DNA from: Bacteroidales bacterium
GTDB taxonomy: Bacteria > Bacteroidota > Bacteroidia > Bacteroidales > VadinHA17
NCBI GenBank assembly: GCA_016715075.1
Contig: JADKBK010000028.1
Location: forward strand, 1 to 26,604
Reading direction: 5' to 3'
Length of the DNA: 26,604 nt
Shown: piece by piece, positions 1-8,936 of the stretch
Layout: the number at the start of each line of letters is the position of its first letter
How positions within the stretch are numbered: position 1 is the stretch's first letter
The notes under the pieces: generated by a model
Seen by the model: the letters and a program-made list of their open reading frames with translations, nothing else
Database searches by the model: none
What the model was told of the DNA's origin: nothing
Position numbers and translations under genes: made by a program

Positions 1-997
1 TTGATATGAGCTTCAGTTTATAAGCAATAAAACCATCAAATTCCATCTGTCCGCTTAGCTCAAGATCGAAATCAGGAGATGAGCTGACAACTTTCCAGCT
101 AACCTTTGAAGCTGTTTTTTCTCCGAAGGTGAGAACATCCGGTGTCAGTCGCACAAGTTCTCCGCTCTCTTTTTCAACTATGAATCTGAAAGACTTGCTC
201 AGAAGCTCCTCTCCCTTTTCGACGAGAGACTGATTGGAAGGTCCGAAATAGCTTATAATTGAAGATGGAAGTCCGTTCTCATCTAATTTCATACTGCGTC
301 CAAGAATTGAGATATTGCTGCCCTCCGAATTTACCGGCAAAAAACCTTTTGTAACATTCTCATCTGTACCAACTGTTGAATTCAGCCAGTTAAGCCTCGA
401 CAAATGCGACCCTTCATCGTACCCGTGATTTTTTACAGTATTGCCTTTGACCCTTATCGCAACAGGAACAACCTGTTTCGCTCCGCCTGAAAGAATTGTT
501 ACGGAACCTCTGTAGGTACCGGTAACAACACTGTCAAGATCGACCCCGATCCAGAGATCATGGAGCCTGTTCCGCGGAATACCTATCTGTTTTTTGAAGG
601 CTTTTCCCATGAAATCCGTGCCGCCAAGATTATAACAGGTAACTTTGGATGAACTGATGATCCTGTTTCTGCCCTTAAGATCTGAAAATTCAACACTAAG
701 GTCTTTTACGTCATCACTGAGAGCCCATACCCCAATCTGAAAGACGAAAATTTCGCCCGGGCTTGCCTTCATAGTAAAATATTCAGGCCGGATGATCTTC
801 TGAAGTTTTAATACAGGGATAGAGTCAAACCATTTAAGCGGGTTATCCCTTACTTCAGGAAATGCAAAAAACAGCTTGTCCTTAAGCATATAGCTATATT
901 TCTCATATGCATCACCTGTGGAAATATTCTTTGTGCTTTTTTCATTACAGGCTGAAAGAATAATTGCAAAAAGAAGTACAGTACTGAATTTCAACAT
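1..997 (-). CDS. GH123/DUF6067-like glycoside hydrolase lipoprotein, N-terminal part
   Basis: This gene runs off the left edge, so only about 332 N-terminal residues are present. The protein starts with a lipoprotein signal (hydrophobic run ending LSAC, Cys17), so it should be anchored in the cell envelope. Residues about 50-180 form a beta-rich region with the pattern of the N-terminal domain of GH123-related proteins (NPLKWFDSIPVLKL, then GEIFVFQIGVWA). The following segment (HLSRLNWLNSTVG and SILGRSMKLDENGLPSS) resembles the DUF6067/GH123-like family of Bacteroidota. The catalytic part lies outside the window, so the substrate cannot be judged; characterised GH123 enzymes are beta-N-acetylgalactosaminidases. 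The start is ATG at 997, 29 bases downstream of the stop of the sugar porter, which suggests one transcript. The family call rests on remembered patterns and is moderate. Confidence 0.6.
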   Translation of the reverse strand, partial: MLKFSTVLLFAIILSACNEKSTKNISTGDAYEKYSYMLKDKLFFAFPEVRDNPLKWFDSIPVLKLQKIIRPEYFTMKASPGEIFVFQIGVWALSDDVKDLSVEFSDLKGRNRIISSSKVTCYNLGGTDFMGKAFKKQIGIPRNRLHDLWIGVDLDSVVTGTYRGSVTILSGGAKQVVPVAIRVKGNTVKNHGYDEGSHLSRLNWLNSTVGTDENVTKGFLPVNSEGSNISILGRSMKLDENGLPSSIISYFGPSNQSLVEKGEELLSKSFRFIVEKESGELVRLTPDVLTFGEKTASKVSWKVVSSSPDFDLELSGQMEFDGFIAYKLKLIS

Positions 998-1026
998 ATT
1001 ATATATTTTAAAATTAACAATGATCC

Positions 1027-2364
1027 TCAGTGGTGAGATAAATTTTCCCCAAGTTCTTCCAGTGTACGTCCTTTGGTTTCCGGAAAATATTTCCAGACTA
1101 CAATAACCTGTACAATCATCATAACTGAAAAAAACATGAATGCATGGCCAACACCAAATTGAGATAATTTTTCAATGACGGGGAAGAGGAATGTGATCAG
1201 GGCAGCAAAGAACCAATGAGTAAAACTTCCAAATGACTGCCCTTTGCCCCGAACGCTATTAGGAAAGATTTCGGCAATCAATACCCAGATGACAGCGCCT
1301 GTGGAGAAGGCAAAAAACATAATATAGATAAGAAGATATATCAATAATCCATATCCTGAAAAATCCTGTGTATAAAATGTTCTGGCTACCAGTCCGAGGC
1401 AAACCGACATACCCATTGATCCGACAATAAGCAGTTTTTTCCTGCCTGCCCGGTCAATAAGGATGAGTCCGAGAATAGTAAAGATGCCATTTGTAACTCC
1501 TATGAGGATTGACTGAAACATTGAATCAGCATTTGTCAGGCCACTAAGCTCAAAGATTCGGGGAGCATAGTACAGAATTGCATTGATACCGGAAAACTGG
1601 TTGAACATTGCCACAAGAAATGCTACTGAAATAGGTTTGATATAAAGAGGTGAGAAGAGGGTTTGCTTGCTGACATCAGTCTTACTTACGCTCTGTTTTA
1701 TCTCGTCAATTTCCTCATCAACCGATGCGATCTCAATCCTCTCAAGTATATTCTTAGCAGCGGCTATCTGTCCTATTTTTATAAGGAAACGCGGGCTCTC
1801 AGGTATGGCAAAAAGAGATACAAGAAAAATGGAAGCAGGTATGCCTGCCACACCGAGCATCCAGCGCCATGGCTCCGCTCCTGCTTCACGCAGCAGGAAA
1901 TTTGAGACATAAGCTATCAGGATCCCTGAAATAACATTGAACTGAAACATGGCAGTCATTCTTCCCCTTATTTTTGCCGGAGAGATTTCTGCGATATACA
2001 TTGGCGCCACTACGGAAGAGGCTCCCACACCTATTCCTCCAAGAAACCTGAATATGATAAAAGATGTAACATTGCCGGCCAGAGCGCTTCCTACAGCAGT
2101 AATAACATATAATGCTGCAATGACAACGAGGATAGGCTTACGCCCGTAACGATCTGCCGGTCTGCCTGATATCAGGGCTCCCGTAACGGTTCCTATCAGG
2201 GCTGAAGAAATTGTAAAGCCATGAAGGAAGGATGAGAGCTGAAACAGCTCCTGAATATGCTGTTCAACACCTGAGATAACGGCAGTATCAAAACCAAACA
2301 GAAATCCGCCTAAAGCGACTATTACTGACCATGTTAAAACTTTTTGATTTTTACGTTTTGTCAT
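1027..2364 (-). CDS. MFS sugar porter (sugar/H+ symporter family, XylE-like)
   Basis: This 445-residue protein is a 12-helix major facilitator of the sugar porter family (PF00083), in the inner membrane. Family signatures occur in order: GGFLFGFDTAVISG in helix 1, RYGRKP after helix 2, the RFLGGIGVG and AEISPAKIRG pair around helices 4-5, PESPRFL before the central loop, NQFSGINAILYYAP in helix 7, DRAGRKKLL after helix 8, and PETKGRTLEELG at the C-terminus. The length is normal for the family. The substrate is probably a monosaccharide released by the neighbouring lipoprotein hydrolases; fructose, mannose, xylose or fucose are all possible. It lies between the GH32 region and the GH123-like gene on the same strand. 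A second, distinct porter of the same family lies in the plus-strand operon, which suggests two sugars or two affinities. Confidence 0.92.
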   Translation of the reverse strand: MTKRKNQKVLTWSVIVALGGFLFGFDTAVISGVEQHIQELFQLSSFLHGFTISSALIGTVTGALISGRPADRYGRKPILVVIAALYVITAVGSALAGNVTSFIIFRFLGGIGVGASSVVAPMYIAEISPAKIRGRMTAMFQFNVISGILIAYVSNFLLREAGAEPWRWMLGVAGIPASIFLVSLFAIPESPRFLIKIGQIAAAKNILERIEIASVDEEIDEIKQSVSKTDVSKQTLFSPLYIKPISVAFLVAMFNQFSGINAILYYAPRIFELSGLTNADSMFQSILIGVTNGIFTILGLILIDRAGRKKLLIVGSMGMSVCLGLVARTFYTQDFSGYGLLIYLLIYIMFFAFSTGAVIWVLIAEIFPNSVRGKGQSFGSFTHWFFAALITFLFPVIEKLSQFGVGHAFMFFSVMMIVQVIVVWKYFPETKGRTLEELGENLSHH

Positions 2365-2463
2365 AGGAAAAATCTTATTAGCTAATAATTTAACTATTAA
2401 TTTATCTTATAAAAAATATTTGATTCTTATTGTCCAATACATCATCATTGCCAATTTTTCTGA

Positions 2464-2489
2464 CCCCCCATCCCCCCCCGGGGGGGGGC
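2464..2489. repeat. C-run/G-run palindrome
   Basis: A run of eight C (2472-2479) is followed directly by nine G (2480-2488), preceded by another run of six C (2464-2469). The run can pair with itself and lies in the gap upstream of the sugar porter. It is followed by T-rich short repeats (CTTTTGTCTTTT-like, 2510-2540). It may be a degraded intergenic repeat of the kind seen at 7702-7750, and homopolymer lengths here may be inaccurate. Confidence 0.5.
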
Positions 2490-2547
2490 TAAAAGCTTCT
2501 GATCTCTTCCTTTTGTCTTTTTACTTTTGTCTTTTATCTTAATCTTT

Positions 2548-2747
2548 TCATTTCCACCAAATCGATCTCATCGGGTATACCTTGAGGCTTTTTACATCAA
2601 TCCTGTTTCTGAAGAATTTAAAGCCGTCCGTGTTACCAGGTTCTGATTTACGTTCCATGGCATAAGAAAGCCCGCCATCGACAAAACCTCAACGGAAATA
2701 CCAAAGATGATTGAAAAAACTGTTAAAAGTATTAGTATAGTTTTCAT
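2548..2747 (-). pseudogene. Relic of a secreted protein: signal peptide joined out of frame to a C-terminal tail
   Basis: Starting at ATG 2747 there is a convincing signal sequence (MKTILILLTVFSIIFGIS). After about 22 codons the meaningful frame changes: from about 2681 to 2548 another frame reads VDGGLSYAMERKSEPGNTDG, then DGFKFFRNRIDVKSLKVYPM, and ends RSIWWK-stop. That ending resembles the C-terminal edge of secreted beta-sandwich hydrolases; the neighbouring GH32 ends VEELKSWKIFPAMQW. I read this as an internally deleted hydrolase gene of which only the two ends survive. It sits 29 bases downstream of the GH32 stop. A real small secreted protein with one sequencing frameshift is the alternative. 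The source family is uncertain. Confidence 0.4.
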
Positions 2748-2776
2748 ACGCTATAGTTATATTGCTTCATAAGGTT

Positions 2777-4277
2777 CTACCATTGCATTGCGGGAAAAAT
2801 TTTCCAGGATTTCAGTTCCTCCACCCTGATAGGTGCATCTTCAGCAAATACCTGAATATGAATGGCATCACTGAGTGTGGGGTAAAGAACCTGGGTTATA
2901 CACTGGCGATCGTTTGCAAATACCTCGACAATTGATTTATCAATGAACAGACGCAGATTAACTTTCTCCCCTCTGCCAACCGTAAACGGAGCATCCTGAG
3001 TATTCATGGAAGGATTCGGCTCCCTGACCATAACAAACTCCCTGTAGACCGGCTTATTAAGGCTAGACTGGGTCATGTCGATACGGAGCAGATTTTTCCC
3101 TGTCGATGATAATTGGCGTTTGTTCTTTACCATCCTCTGAACAAAATACTTTAATGCCAAATCTTCTGGCATTGCCTGGATCAATTGTAATGTTCACTTC
3201 AAGGGAATTACCAGCATTCCCGATTGTTACTGACTTTCCGGCAGCTACACTGAATGGCTTCTCTTCTTTGTGACCATAACGCAGATCCTTGACCTCTTTC
3301 GGAGGTTCTATATTAAGAGAAAGCTTGTCCTTAGAAAGTGTCAGCACCCTGGGCATCGACATGGTTCCGCTTGAGACACCTGATTTTCTGTCGAGGACCC
3401 ATGCCCAGAGGATGCGTCTGCCTTTATCATCGAGCACTGTCTCAGGTGCAAAAAAAGTCCCTCCCGGCCAGTTCATCCTGTGATGAGACTCAGGTGTAAA
3501 TTGTTTGCCATCCCATTTTCCAATGTAATATCTTGCTCCCCGTATATGGCTTATGCATACCAAAACCCATTTGTCGTCCAGCTTGAAAAAATCAGGACAT
3601 GAAATATCTTCAAAATCATCAACGTCAGGCATATCAATTGACATGAAATTTCCGATCTTTTTCAAGGGTTTATCATAACTATCACCGGTATAAAGCACCG
3701 GAGGATTTGGCTTTCCTGTCGATACAGGTGTCCCCCCGGAGATCTGATAATAGGTATCTCCGTCTAACCACATGTGGGGATCCCACCCTGGCTTTGCTAC
3801 AGGATTATTTTTTGATTTTGTCCATACATCCAGCTGGCTGTCACTGCTGTAAGCAACGCAGTTGCCATCGGTTCCAAGGCCATGATAGGCGATCACAACA
3901 TTACCATCTTTCGCAACAAATGCGTTACCGCTGAAGATGCCAACATCCGGATCACCTTCATGGTGCATCAGATCGTTGGTATGCCAGCGCCAGTGAAACA
4001 GGTCAATACTTGTGAGATGCTGCCAGTGATGACTGTCATTAAACTGATAGAGATACCATAGGTGGTAAACTCCATCTTTAAAGATCGCACCATTAGGATC
4101 GAAGGGCATGCCTGTACCTTCAGGTATCGTAAGATGCCAGCCCGGACGTATCGGATCATTGAGTTCAGCCTTACGTATTTTTCTGGCCGCAGAAATGTCA
4201 GCAGGTGTAATTTCCTGCGATCTTATAATCATTGGCATGCTGAAAACCGTTATGAGAATTAGCATTAAATATTTCAT
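2777..4277 (-). CDS. GH32-like glycoside hydrolase (fructosidase family), one frameshift
   Basis: This secreted protein (signal about residues 1-20) belongs to the GH32 five-bladed propeller plus C-terminal beta-sandwich family, which includes invertases, levanases and inulinases. Residues 59-63 hold the DPNG nucleophile motif with Asp60, FSGNAF follows at about 115-120, and the RDP motif appears as WDP with Asp166. The acid/base motif ECPD appears as ISCPDFF (225-231), with Ser226 where Glu is expected. The C-terminal domain contains LFIDKSIVEVFANDRQ, typical of GH32. The reading frame breaks at the T5 run 3093-3097 (A5 in the coding strand). One extra A there joins the upstream frame (404 codons, ending at 3063) to the downstream frame and restores a protein of about 500 residues. 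The break is either a consensus error or a real mutation. It lies 30 bases downstream of the GH20 gene in the same operon. Confidence 0.85.
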
Positions 4278-4307
4278 AGCTGCTGATTTATATCCTTTAT
4301 TATTTCA

Positions 4308-6189
4308 TCATTGTACACGCTTCACCAGATCTGTTACAGGAACAGCAATCAATTTTCCGATGGCTTTTCCGTCCCTGTAGGTAATAACCCTGAAAGTATC
4401 CGCATCAGCCGGAATCGTGAGCTTATCTCCCTTGATATACAACTGGCTGTGATGATCCGGTAAGGTATTATCAAACGTGTAATAGATGTTCAATCCATCA
4501 ATTTCTGTATCAAGCTGTATGAGCAGGTTTCCTTTTTCATCCTTAGAAGGCTCAATGATGGCATCATAAAAGCTTGTGGAATAATTTATATCCTTCTGAT
4601 TCAGTCTCTTCAGATTATATTCGGTACGGCGAACAAATCCCGGCCAGTCCCTGCTTTTTGCGGGTGACCAGAATACCTCTGAAAGAGCAAAAGGACCTCG
4701 GCCAGAGCATATATTCAGCATGCCTGAATGCAGGAACACTCTCTGTCCAGAGATTTCCCTGTCCACCAAGAATATATGTGGAATCCACGCCTTCCGGTAC
4801 AGGCTCGAAGGTATAGACCTTATTCAGCCGAAGCATTGCATATGTAGGGGGTTCAACTGCAGGATCTCCCTGGTAAAAATCTATATAAGCATGACTAAAA
4901 GGGCTCATCACCACTTTATGCTGAGCTTTTGCAGCTGCAATCCCGCCCTCCATTCCGCGCCAGCTCATAACAGCAGCATTAGGGGCCAGACCTCCTTCAA
5001 GTATCTCATCCCATCCGATAAGCTTCTTCCCTTTTGACTCCAGGATCTTTTCGAGACGCTTGACAAAATAGCTTTGAAGCTCTTTCATATCTTTTAATCC
5101 GTTCTCTTTCGCGCGTGCTCTGCAATCACTGCATTTTTCCCAGAATCCTTTATAACACTCATCCCCGCCGATATGTATATATTCAAACGGGAACAATTCC
5201 GCAACTTCACTGAAAACCTTGTCAAGATATTCGAAGGTAGTCTCCTTCCCCGGGCAGAGTGAATTATCCTCAATCCCATAGAATTTACTCCCCGGATTCA
5301 CCTTATATTCCTTTCCTGATGATGAAAGATACGGATATGAGGCAATAGCTGCAAGGCTGTGCCCGGGTGCCTCTATCTCAGGGAGAATATTAACATATCT
5401 TTCTGCAGCATATTTAACGAGATCTTTAATCTCTTCCTGTGTATAAAACCCACCATAAGTAGCTTTTTCACCATCTTTAGGTGGTTCCCTGTCCCACCAG
5501 AGTCCTGTTCTGGGAACTCTCCATGCTCCTGTATCAGTCAGCTCAGGCATGGATTTGATCTCAATCCGCCATCCCTGATCATCAGTCAGGTGAAGCTGCA
5601 GAATATTAAATTTATATGCAGCCATCTGGTCGATAAGCTCCTTCACCTCGTCAATTGTAAAAAAATGTCTGCTTACATCAAGCAGCAGTCCGCGCCATTT
5701 GAACCTCGGGTAATCTTCTATTTCCGAACAGCTTACCTCACCCAATGAATAATCCTGCCCTGAACTGTTCAAAATTACAGGCGGCAGCATCTGAAGAAGG
5801 GTCTGTATACCATAAAATATCCCGGCAGGTTCGTTGGCAATTATATCGATCCGCCTGTTAGTGATATTTAATTTATAGCCCTCTGAGCCAATACCGTTCA
5901 CCTCCTCATCAGCGATAATCAGATTGATTCCGCCGCCTGAACCGCTTTTTATCTCCAGCCCTCCAAGCTGTTGGCTGAGATACTTACCTGCATTGACAAG
6001 GCTGTCGCTTTTGCAATAAACCGTAGTATGATTTTTTATTTCAAAACTGCCCGTGCTAATTTTAATATTCACTGGCTGAGGAATAACAGAGAGCTCACCA
6101 TTTCCATTTTCCTGATTTTTTCCTGCATCACATGAAGTTAAAATACCGGCTACCGAAAGTGATAAAAGAATTTTAGTTATTGTTTTCAT
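4308..6189 (-). CDS. GH20 beta-N-acetylhexosaminidase lipoprotein, one frameshift
   Basis: The product is an exo-beta-N-acetylhexosaminidase of GH20. It has a lipoprotein signal (ILTSC, Cys20), a GH20b-type N-terminal domain (about 33-150) and a GH20 TIM barrel from about 160. Visible barrel motifs are RGLLLDVSRHF, LQLHLTDDQGWRIE, PEIEAPGHSLAA and the catalytic pair in HIGGDECYKGFW (Asp343-Glu344; the Asp orients the substrate acetamido group, the Glu is the acid). GWDEILEGGL and GGQGNLWTE complete the barrel. The frame breaks at the A4 run 4689-4692. Removing one T from the coding-strand T4 gives a continuous YMLWPRSFALSEVFW, exactly the family pattern. The tail to 4308 forms a C-terminal beta-domain. 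The full length would be about 626 residues. It probably acts at the cell surface or in the periplasm on GlcNAc or GalNAc termini. Confidence 0.92.
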
Positions 6190-6264
6190 ATTAATTAAAG
6201 TATTTTCATTTATTTCACCCCTAAATAACCTATATGGGGGACTTGAAATCCATCAAAAAAATAA

Positions 6265-6335
6265 GCCCCCCTTCGCCTTCGCGTAGCCACTTCGGCCTTC
6301 GGCCGACTAAGACGGCGGATCAACGCTGGCGGGTT
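6265..6335. repeat. GC-rich CTTCG-type intergenic repeat
   Basis: The gap between the GH29-like and GH20 genes contains CTTCGCCTTCGCG (about 6271-6283) and CTTCGGCCTTCGGCC (about 6290-6304), the latter holding the palindrome GGCC-TTC-GGCC. It is much richer in GC than the flanking genes. It looks like an interspersed intergenic element rather than a coding stretch. No gene was found in the 169-base gap. Confidence 0.5.
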
Positions 6336-6358
6336 TGGGGTAAATTCGCCCCAGGTTA

Positions 6359-7633
6359 TCAGTGATGAGAAAGTGCTTTTCCTACTTCTTTAATCTGTTC
6401 AAACTGATGAGGAAGAATATTTCCTTTTGCATCCACGACAACATCAAGACATAAGACCCCGCCATTATCAACAATCTGCTTTGCTTTCATTGTAAGATCG
6501 GCAGTTTTAAACTGCTGTCCTTTCCCACCCCATTGTTCTCCCAGGTAGGTAAAAAGAAACCATTGTACACCATCTTCGACCCACCTGGATGAAGGTATTT
6601 CGTCAATTGTCTGCTTCTCCCCCGAGCTGTAGTCGCAGTATGGTGTGTTGACATGAATCTTCCCGAAACCATAATTATAGGTTACAATGCTATGATGATT
6701 TCCGGCTTTTGCAGCAAGTGTGTGGGTACTTATGTTATGATTAAGTGACATATCCATACGCGTACTTCTTATCGCATTCCACTCATAGAGCCCGTCAAAC
6801 CACCAGCCTTTTGCACCGGTTCCGTAACGAAGACTCCATTCCCTGATCATACTTTCAAGGATAGGCTGATTATACTGACTTGTGGCTGAATCCTTGCCAA
6901 GCGGATATCTGAATTTCTCAGAAACTAGTCGGTTGTTTACCGGAGGATTGCTTGGGAGGTAAAGGATCACCGGAATATTATACTTTCCCAACGCTTTTAT
7001 CAGATCCCCTGGCAGGTCGCGGAACGAGCACAACTCTCCGGGTTTAACACCGACTACACTGTCGAATGCAGCATTCGGTGAACAATAATAGCCTGAGTTC
7101 TGACCTAGCGTAACCATAACAAAACCAGCACCGGCCTCATTGGCCTTTTGAGCAAAGTTTTCAGCGTCAAAACTATCCACAGCATCGTTCCACTCTTTTG
7201 CAGTGCCATCAGGAACAATGTTTGAGCTTAAATAATGGAACATTATTCCGAATCCGGCATCATGAAACCAGTCAGTATCCGGATTCCCTTTATATTCAAC
7301 GGGTCGGGTTGAAATATATGAGCCGATAATCTTCTCTCCTTCATCTACTGGCTGAGCAGAAATTTCAAATTTAAGGTACTTCCCGACATATGAGGTGAGC
7401 AAAACGATCTGGTCAGTATATATTCCCGGGAGCTTTTCCCATTCACCTTCAGCAGATGGCGCGATATACCAGACGATCTCTGGTGAATTGTACCCTGAAG
7501 GCAGATTGTAACCGGCAGTAACTATTTGTTTGGCAATCAGATCACCTTTCAGATGGATATTCTGTATCTGATTTTTTGTACATGCAGCCAGAAAAACCAG
7601 AAAGCTAAAGACTGCCAGTGTTGAAATTTTCAT
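6359..7633 (-). CDS. GH29-like (alpha-L-fucosidase-like) lipoprotein hydrolase
   Basis: This 424-residue lipoprotein (FLAAC, Cys18) has two parts. Residues about 25-112 form a beta-sandwich-like domain (EIVWYIAPS, LKFEISAQPV). From about 120 a TIM barrel begins with WFHDAGFGIMFHYL, closely matching the WF-DAKFGIF-HWG opening of GH29 alpha-L-fucosidases. GWWFDG (277-281) then places Asp280 where GH29 has its nucleophile. The usual GH29 His-His pair is not obvious, and the N-terminal domain is not the classic arrangement, so the family could be a GH29 relative with another specificity. Fucose or a related sugar is possible but unproven. It lies between the TIM-barrel lipoprotein and GH20 on the same strand, with repeat-rich gaps on both sides that may tune expression. 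Confidence 0.65.
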   Translation of the reverse strand: MKISTLAVFSFLVFLAACTKNQIQNIHLKGDLIAKQIVTAGYNLPSGYNSPEIVWYIAPSAEGEWEKLPGIYTDQIVLLTSYVGKYLKFEISAQPVDEGEKIIGSYISTRPVEYKGNPDTDWFHDAGFGIMFHYLSSNIVPDGTAKEWNDAVDSFDAENFAQKANEAGAGFVMVTLGQNSGYYCSPNAAFDSVVGVKPGELCSFRDLPGDLIKALGKYNIPVILYLPSNPPVNNRLVSEKFRYPLGKDSATSQYNQPILESMIREWSLRYGTGAKGWWFDGLYEWNAIRSTRMDMSLNHNISTHTLAAKAGNHHSIVTYNYGFGKIHVNTPYCDYSSGEKQTIDEIPSSRWVEDGVQWFLFTYLGEQWGGKGQQFKTADLTMKAKQIVDNGGVLCLDVVVDAKGNILPHQFEQIKEVGKALSHH

Positions 7634-7701
7634 TGTAATTTGTCGATTATGTTATTCAAAATAATTATTACGGTATATGATTCCACTTCAGCTCTTTACC
7701 C

Positions 7702-7750
7702 ACCCCTAACCCCCCGCTGACGCGGGGCAGGCTCTCCAGGGAGGGGATCC
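7702..7750. repeat. Intergenic repeat with CCCCGC/GCGGGG hairpin
   Basis: The segment holds CACCCCTAACCCCC, a perfect 6-bp stem CCCCGC-TGAC-GCGGGG at 7712-7727, then CTCTCCAGGGAGGGG. The CCCCTAACCCC and CCAGGGAGGGG elements form a second imperfect inverted pair around the first stem. Similar sequences are common between genes in Bacteroidota genomes. On the minus strand it lies between two hydrolase genes and could attenuate or stabilise the transcript. Confidence 0.6.
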
Positions 7751-7760
7751 AGCAGCATCT

Positions 7761-7828
7761 GACTTCCGACTTCGGACTTCGGACTTCGGTCTTCCGACTT
7801 CGGACTTCGGTCTTCGGTCTTCTGACTT
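7761..7828. repeat. Tandem heptamer repeat, consensus GACTTCG
   Basis: About nine and a half head-to-tail copies of a 7-base unit (GACTTCC, GACTTCG, GACTTCG, GACTTCG, GTCTTCC, GACTTCG, GACTTCG, GTCTTCG, GTCTTCT, GACTT) end at the stop codon of the downstream-lying TIM-barrel gene (stop 7827-7829 on the minus strand). It behaves like a microsatellite and may vary in copy number. There are no spacers, so it is not a CRISPR. Confidence 0.85.
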
Positions 7829-8936
7829 ATTTCTTCACATAATCAAAAGGCAGGTTATTGAAAGCCCTGGCCAGAACGGCAATATTTTTCTCATCACCTT
7901 TCATACTATCGACAGGTGATGAAAGATAATGATCAACAGGAGGCATCATTGATCCCGACACAGGCTTTGTAAAGCCATATAGTCCTACCTTTTCCTTTAT
8001 CGCAGCGGGGATTACAACTGACGGCTCCTGTCCGTTCCAGTTGGCAAGGCAGGTTATAAGCTTAGTATGACTTCCAAGCATACTCCTGACAGATTCGGTG
8101 GTTGCAATATCTCCTGCTTCATTTAAAACCCAATCGACCTCCTTAAGCATATCGGAACCTGCAATATCCCTGCTTGTAAGCTGGCAAGAGGTCAGCCATA
8201 TAATGCAATCAGGCTTTGTGCTCTTAACTGTTTCCCTTATCCTTTTCCAGGCCCTGTCAATTGCTTTGCGGCGGAACTGAAGTTCAAGCTCAGGCGTTAT
8301 CTTTTCTATACCGGGAAATGGTTGCCCCATGAGTTCCGTATACATAACCTGCTCACAATCTATCCATTTCAAAGGAGGATAAGGTTCCATTGTAGCACCT
8401 GGATTCCACAGCCAGTCAATAAAAACACCATCAATACCTGTTTTTTCAATTGCATCTTTTATAGAGGCACACAGGAAGTCGAGATATTTTGTGGTATACG
8501 GAATATGAGGTGCCGAAGGAATTCCATAGCTGAGATCCGGATTCTCCTGTCCCCACCTGGTATTTGATCCGGCACAAAAATATCCGAATACTTTAATGTT
8601 CTTTTTATGAGCAAGCTTCACCTGCTCCGTAAGGAAATCATGAACCAGTCCGGGCTGTTCAGGCACTATCCCGTTTTTATACCAGGCATAGCCATTGCAT
8701 GAAACAGCGAACGACTGGATTACATTACATCCCATGTCAGCATACCAGTCTACGTGGGCAACGGGATCAGCATCGGCCCATAACCCGGGTGCTGCAAAAC
8801 CGTTAGGACCACCCTCTCCCCAGTTAAAATCAATATCATAGGCTTTTATATCTCCCATATCAGCCGTTCCTGATTTCTTACAGGAGGGCCATAAAAGGAC
8901 AGAAAGTGCAAGGAATACTGCAACCGGGGTTTTCAT
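7827..8936 (-). CDS. Lipoprotein with a glycosidase-like TIM barrel, family unassigned
   Basis: This 369-residue protein has a lipoprotein signal (LLWPSC, Cys19) and a single domain that reads as a (beta/alpha)8 barrel. DPVAHVDWYADMGCNVIQSF begins the barrel. KKNIKVFGYFCAG and TGIDGVFIDWLWNPG follow; Asp174 in the latter sits at the end of a strand like the nucleophile of GH29/GH36-type barrels. Later strands include PDCIIWLTSCQLTS and EVDWVLNEAGD. The pattern fits the loosely defined hypothetical glycosyl hydrolase TIM-barrel families of Bacteroidota and Planctomycetes; I cannot name the family. It is the first gene of the minus-strand block and faces the start of the plus operon across 465 bases, so it may be the promoter-proximal gene. 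Confidence 0.6.
   Translation of the reverse strand: MKTPVAVFLALSVLLWPSCKKSGTADMGDIKAYDIDFNWGEGGPNGFAAPGLWADADPVAHVDWYADMGCNVIQSFAVSCNGYAWYKNGIVPEQPGLVHDFLTEQVKLAHKKNIKVFGYFCAGSNTRWGQENPDLSYGIPSAPHIPYTTKYLDFLCASIKDAIEKTGIDGVFIDWLWNPGATMEPYPPLKWIDCEQVMYTELMGQPFPGIEKITPELELQFRRKAIDRAWKRIRETVKSTKPDCIIWLTSCQLTSRDIAGSDMLKEVDWVLNEAGDIATTESVRSMLGSHTKLITCLANWNGQEPSVVIPAAIKEKVGLYGFTKPVSGSMMPPVDHYLSSPVDSMKGDEKNIAVLARAFNNLPFDYVKK

Noticed and set aside
7761..7828. Possible CRISPR array
   Set aside because: The repeated unit is only 7 bases and there are no unique spacers. The same holds for the CGCAAAGAT repeats at 19071.
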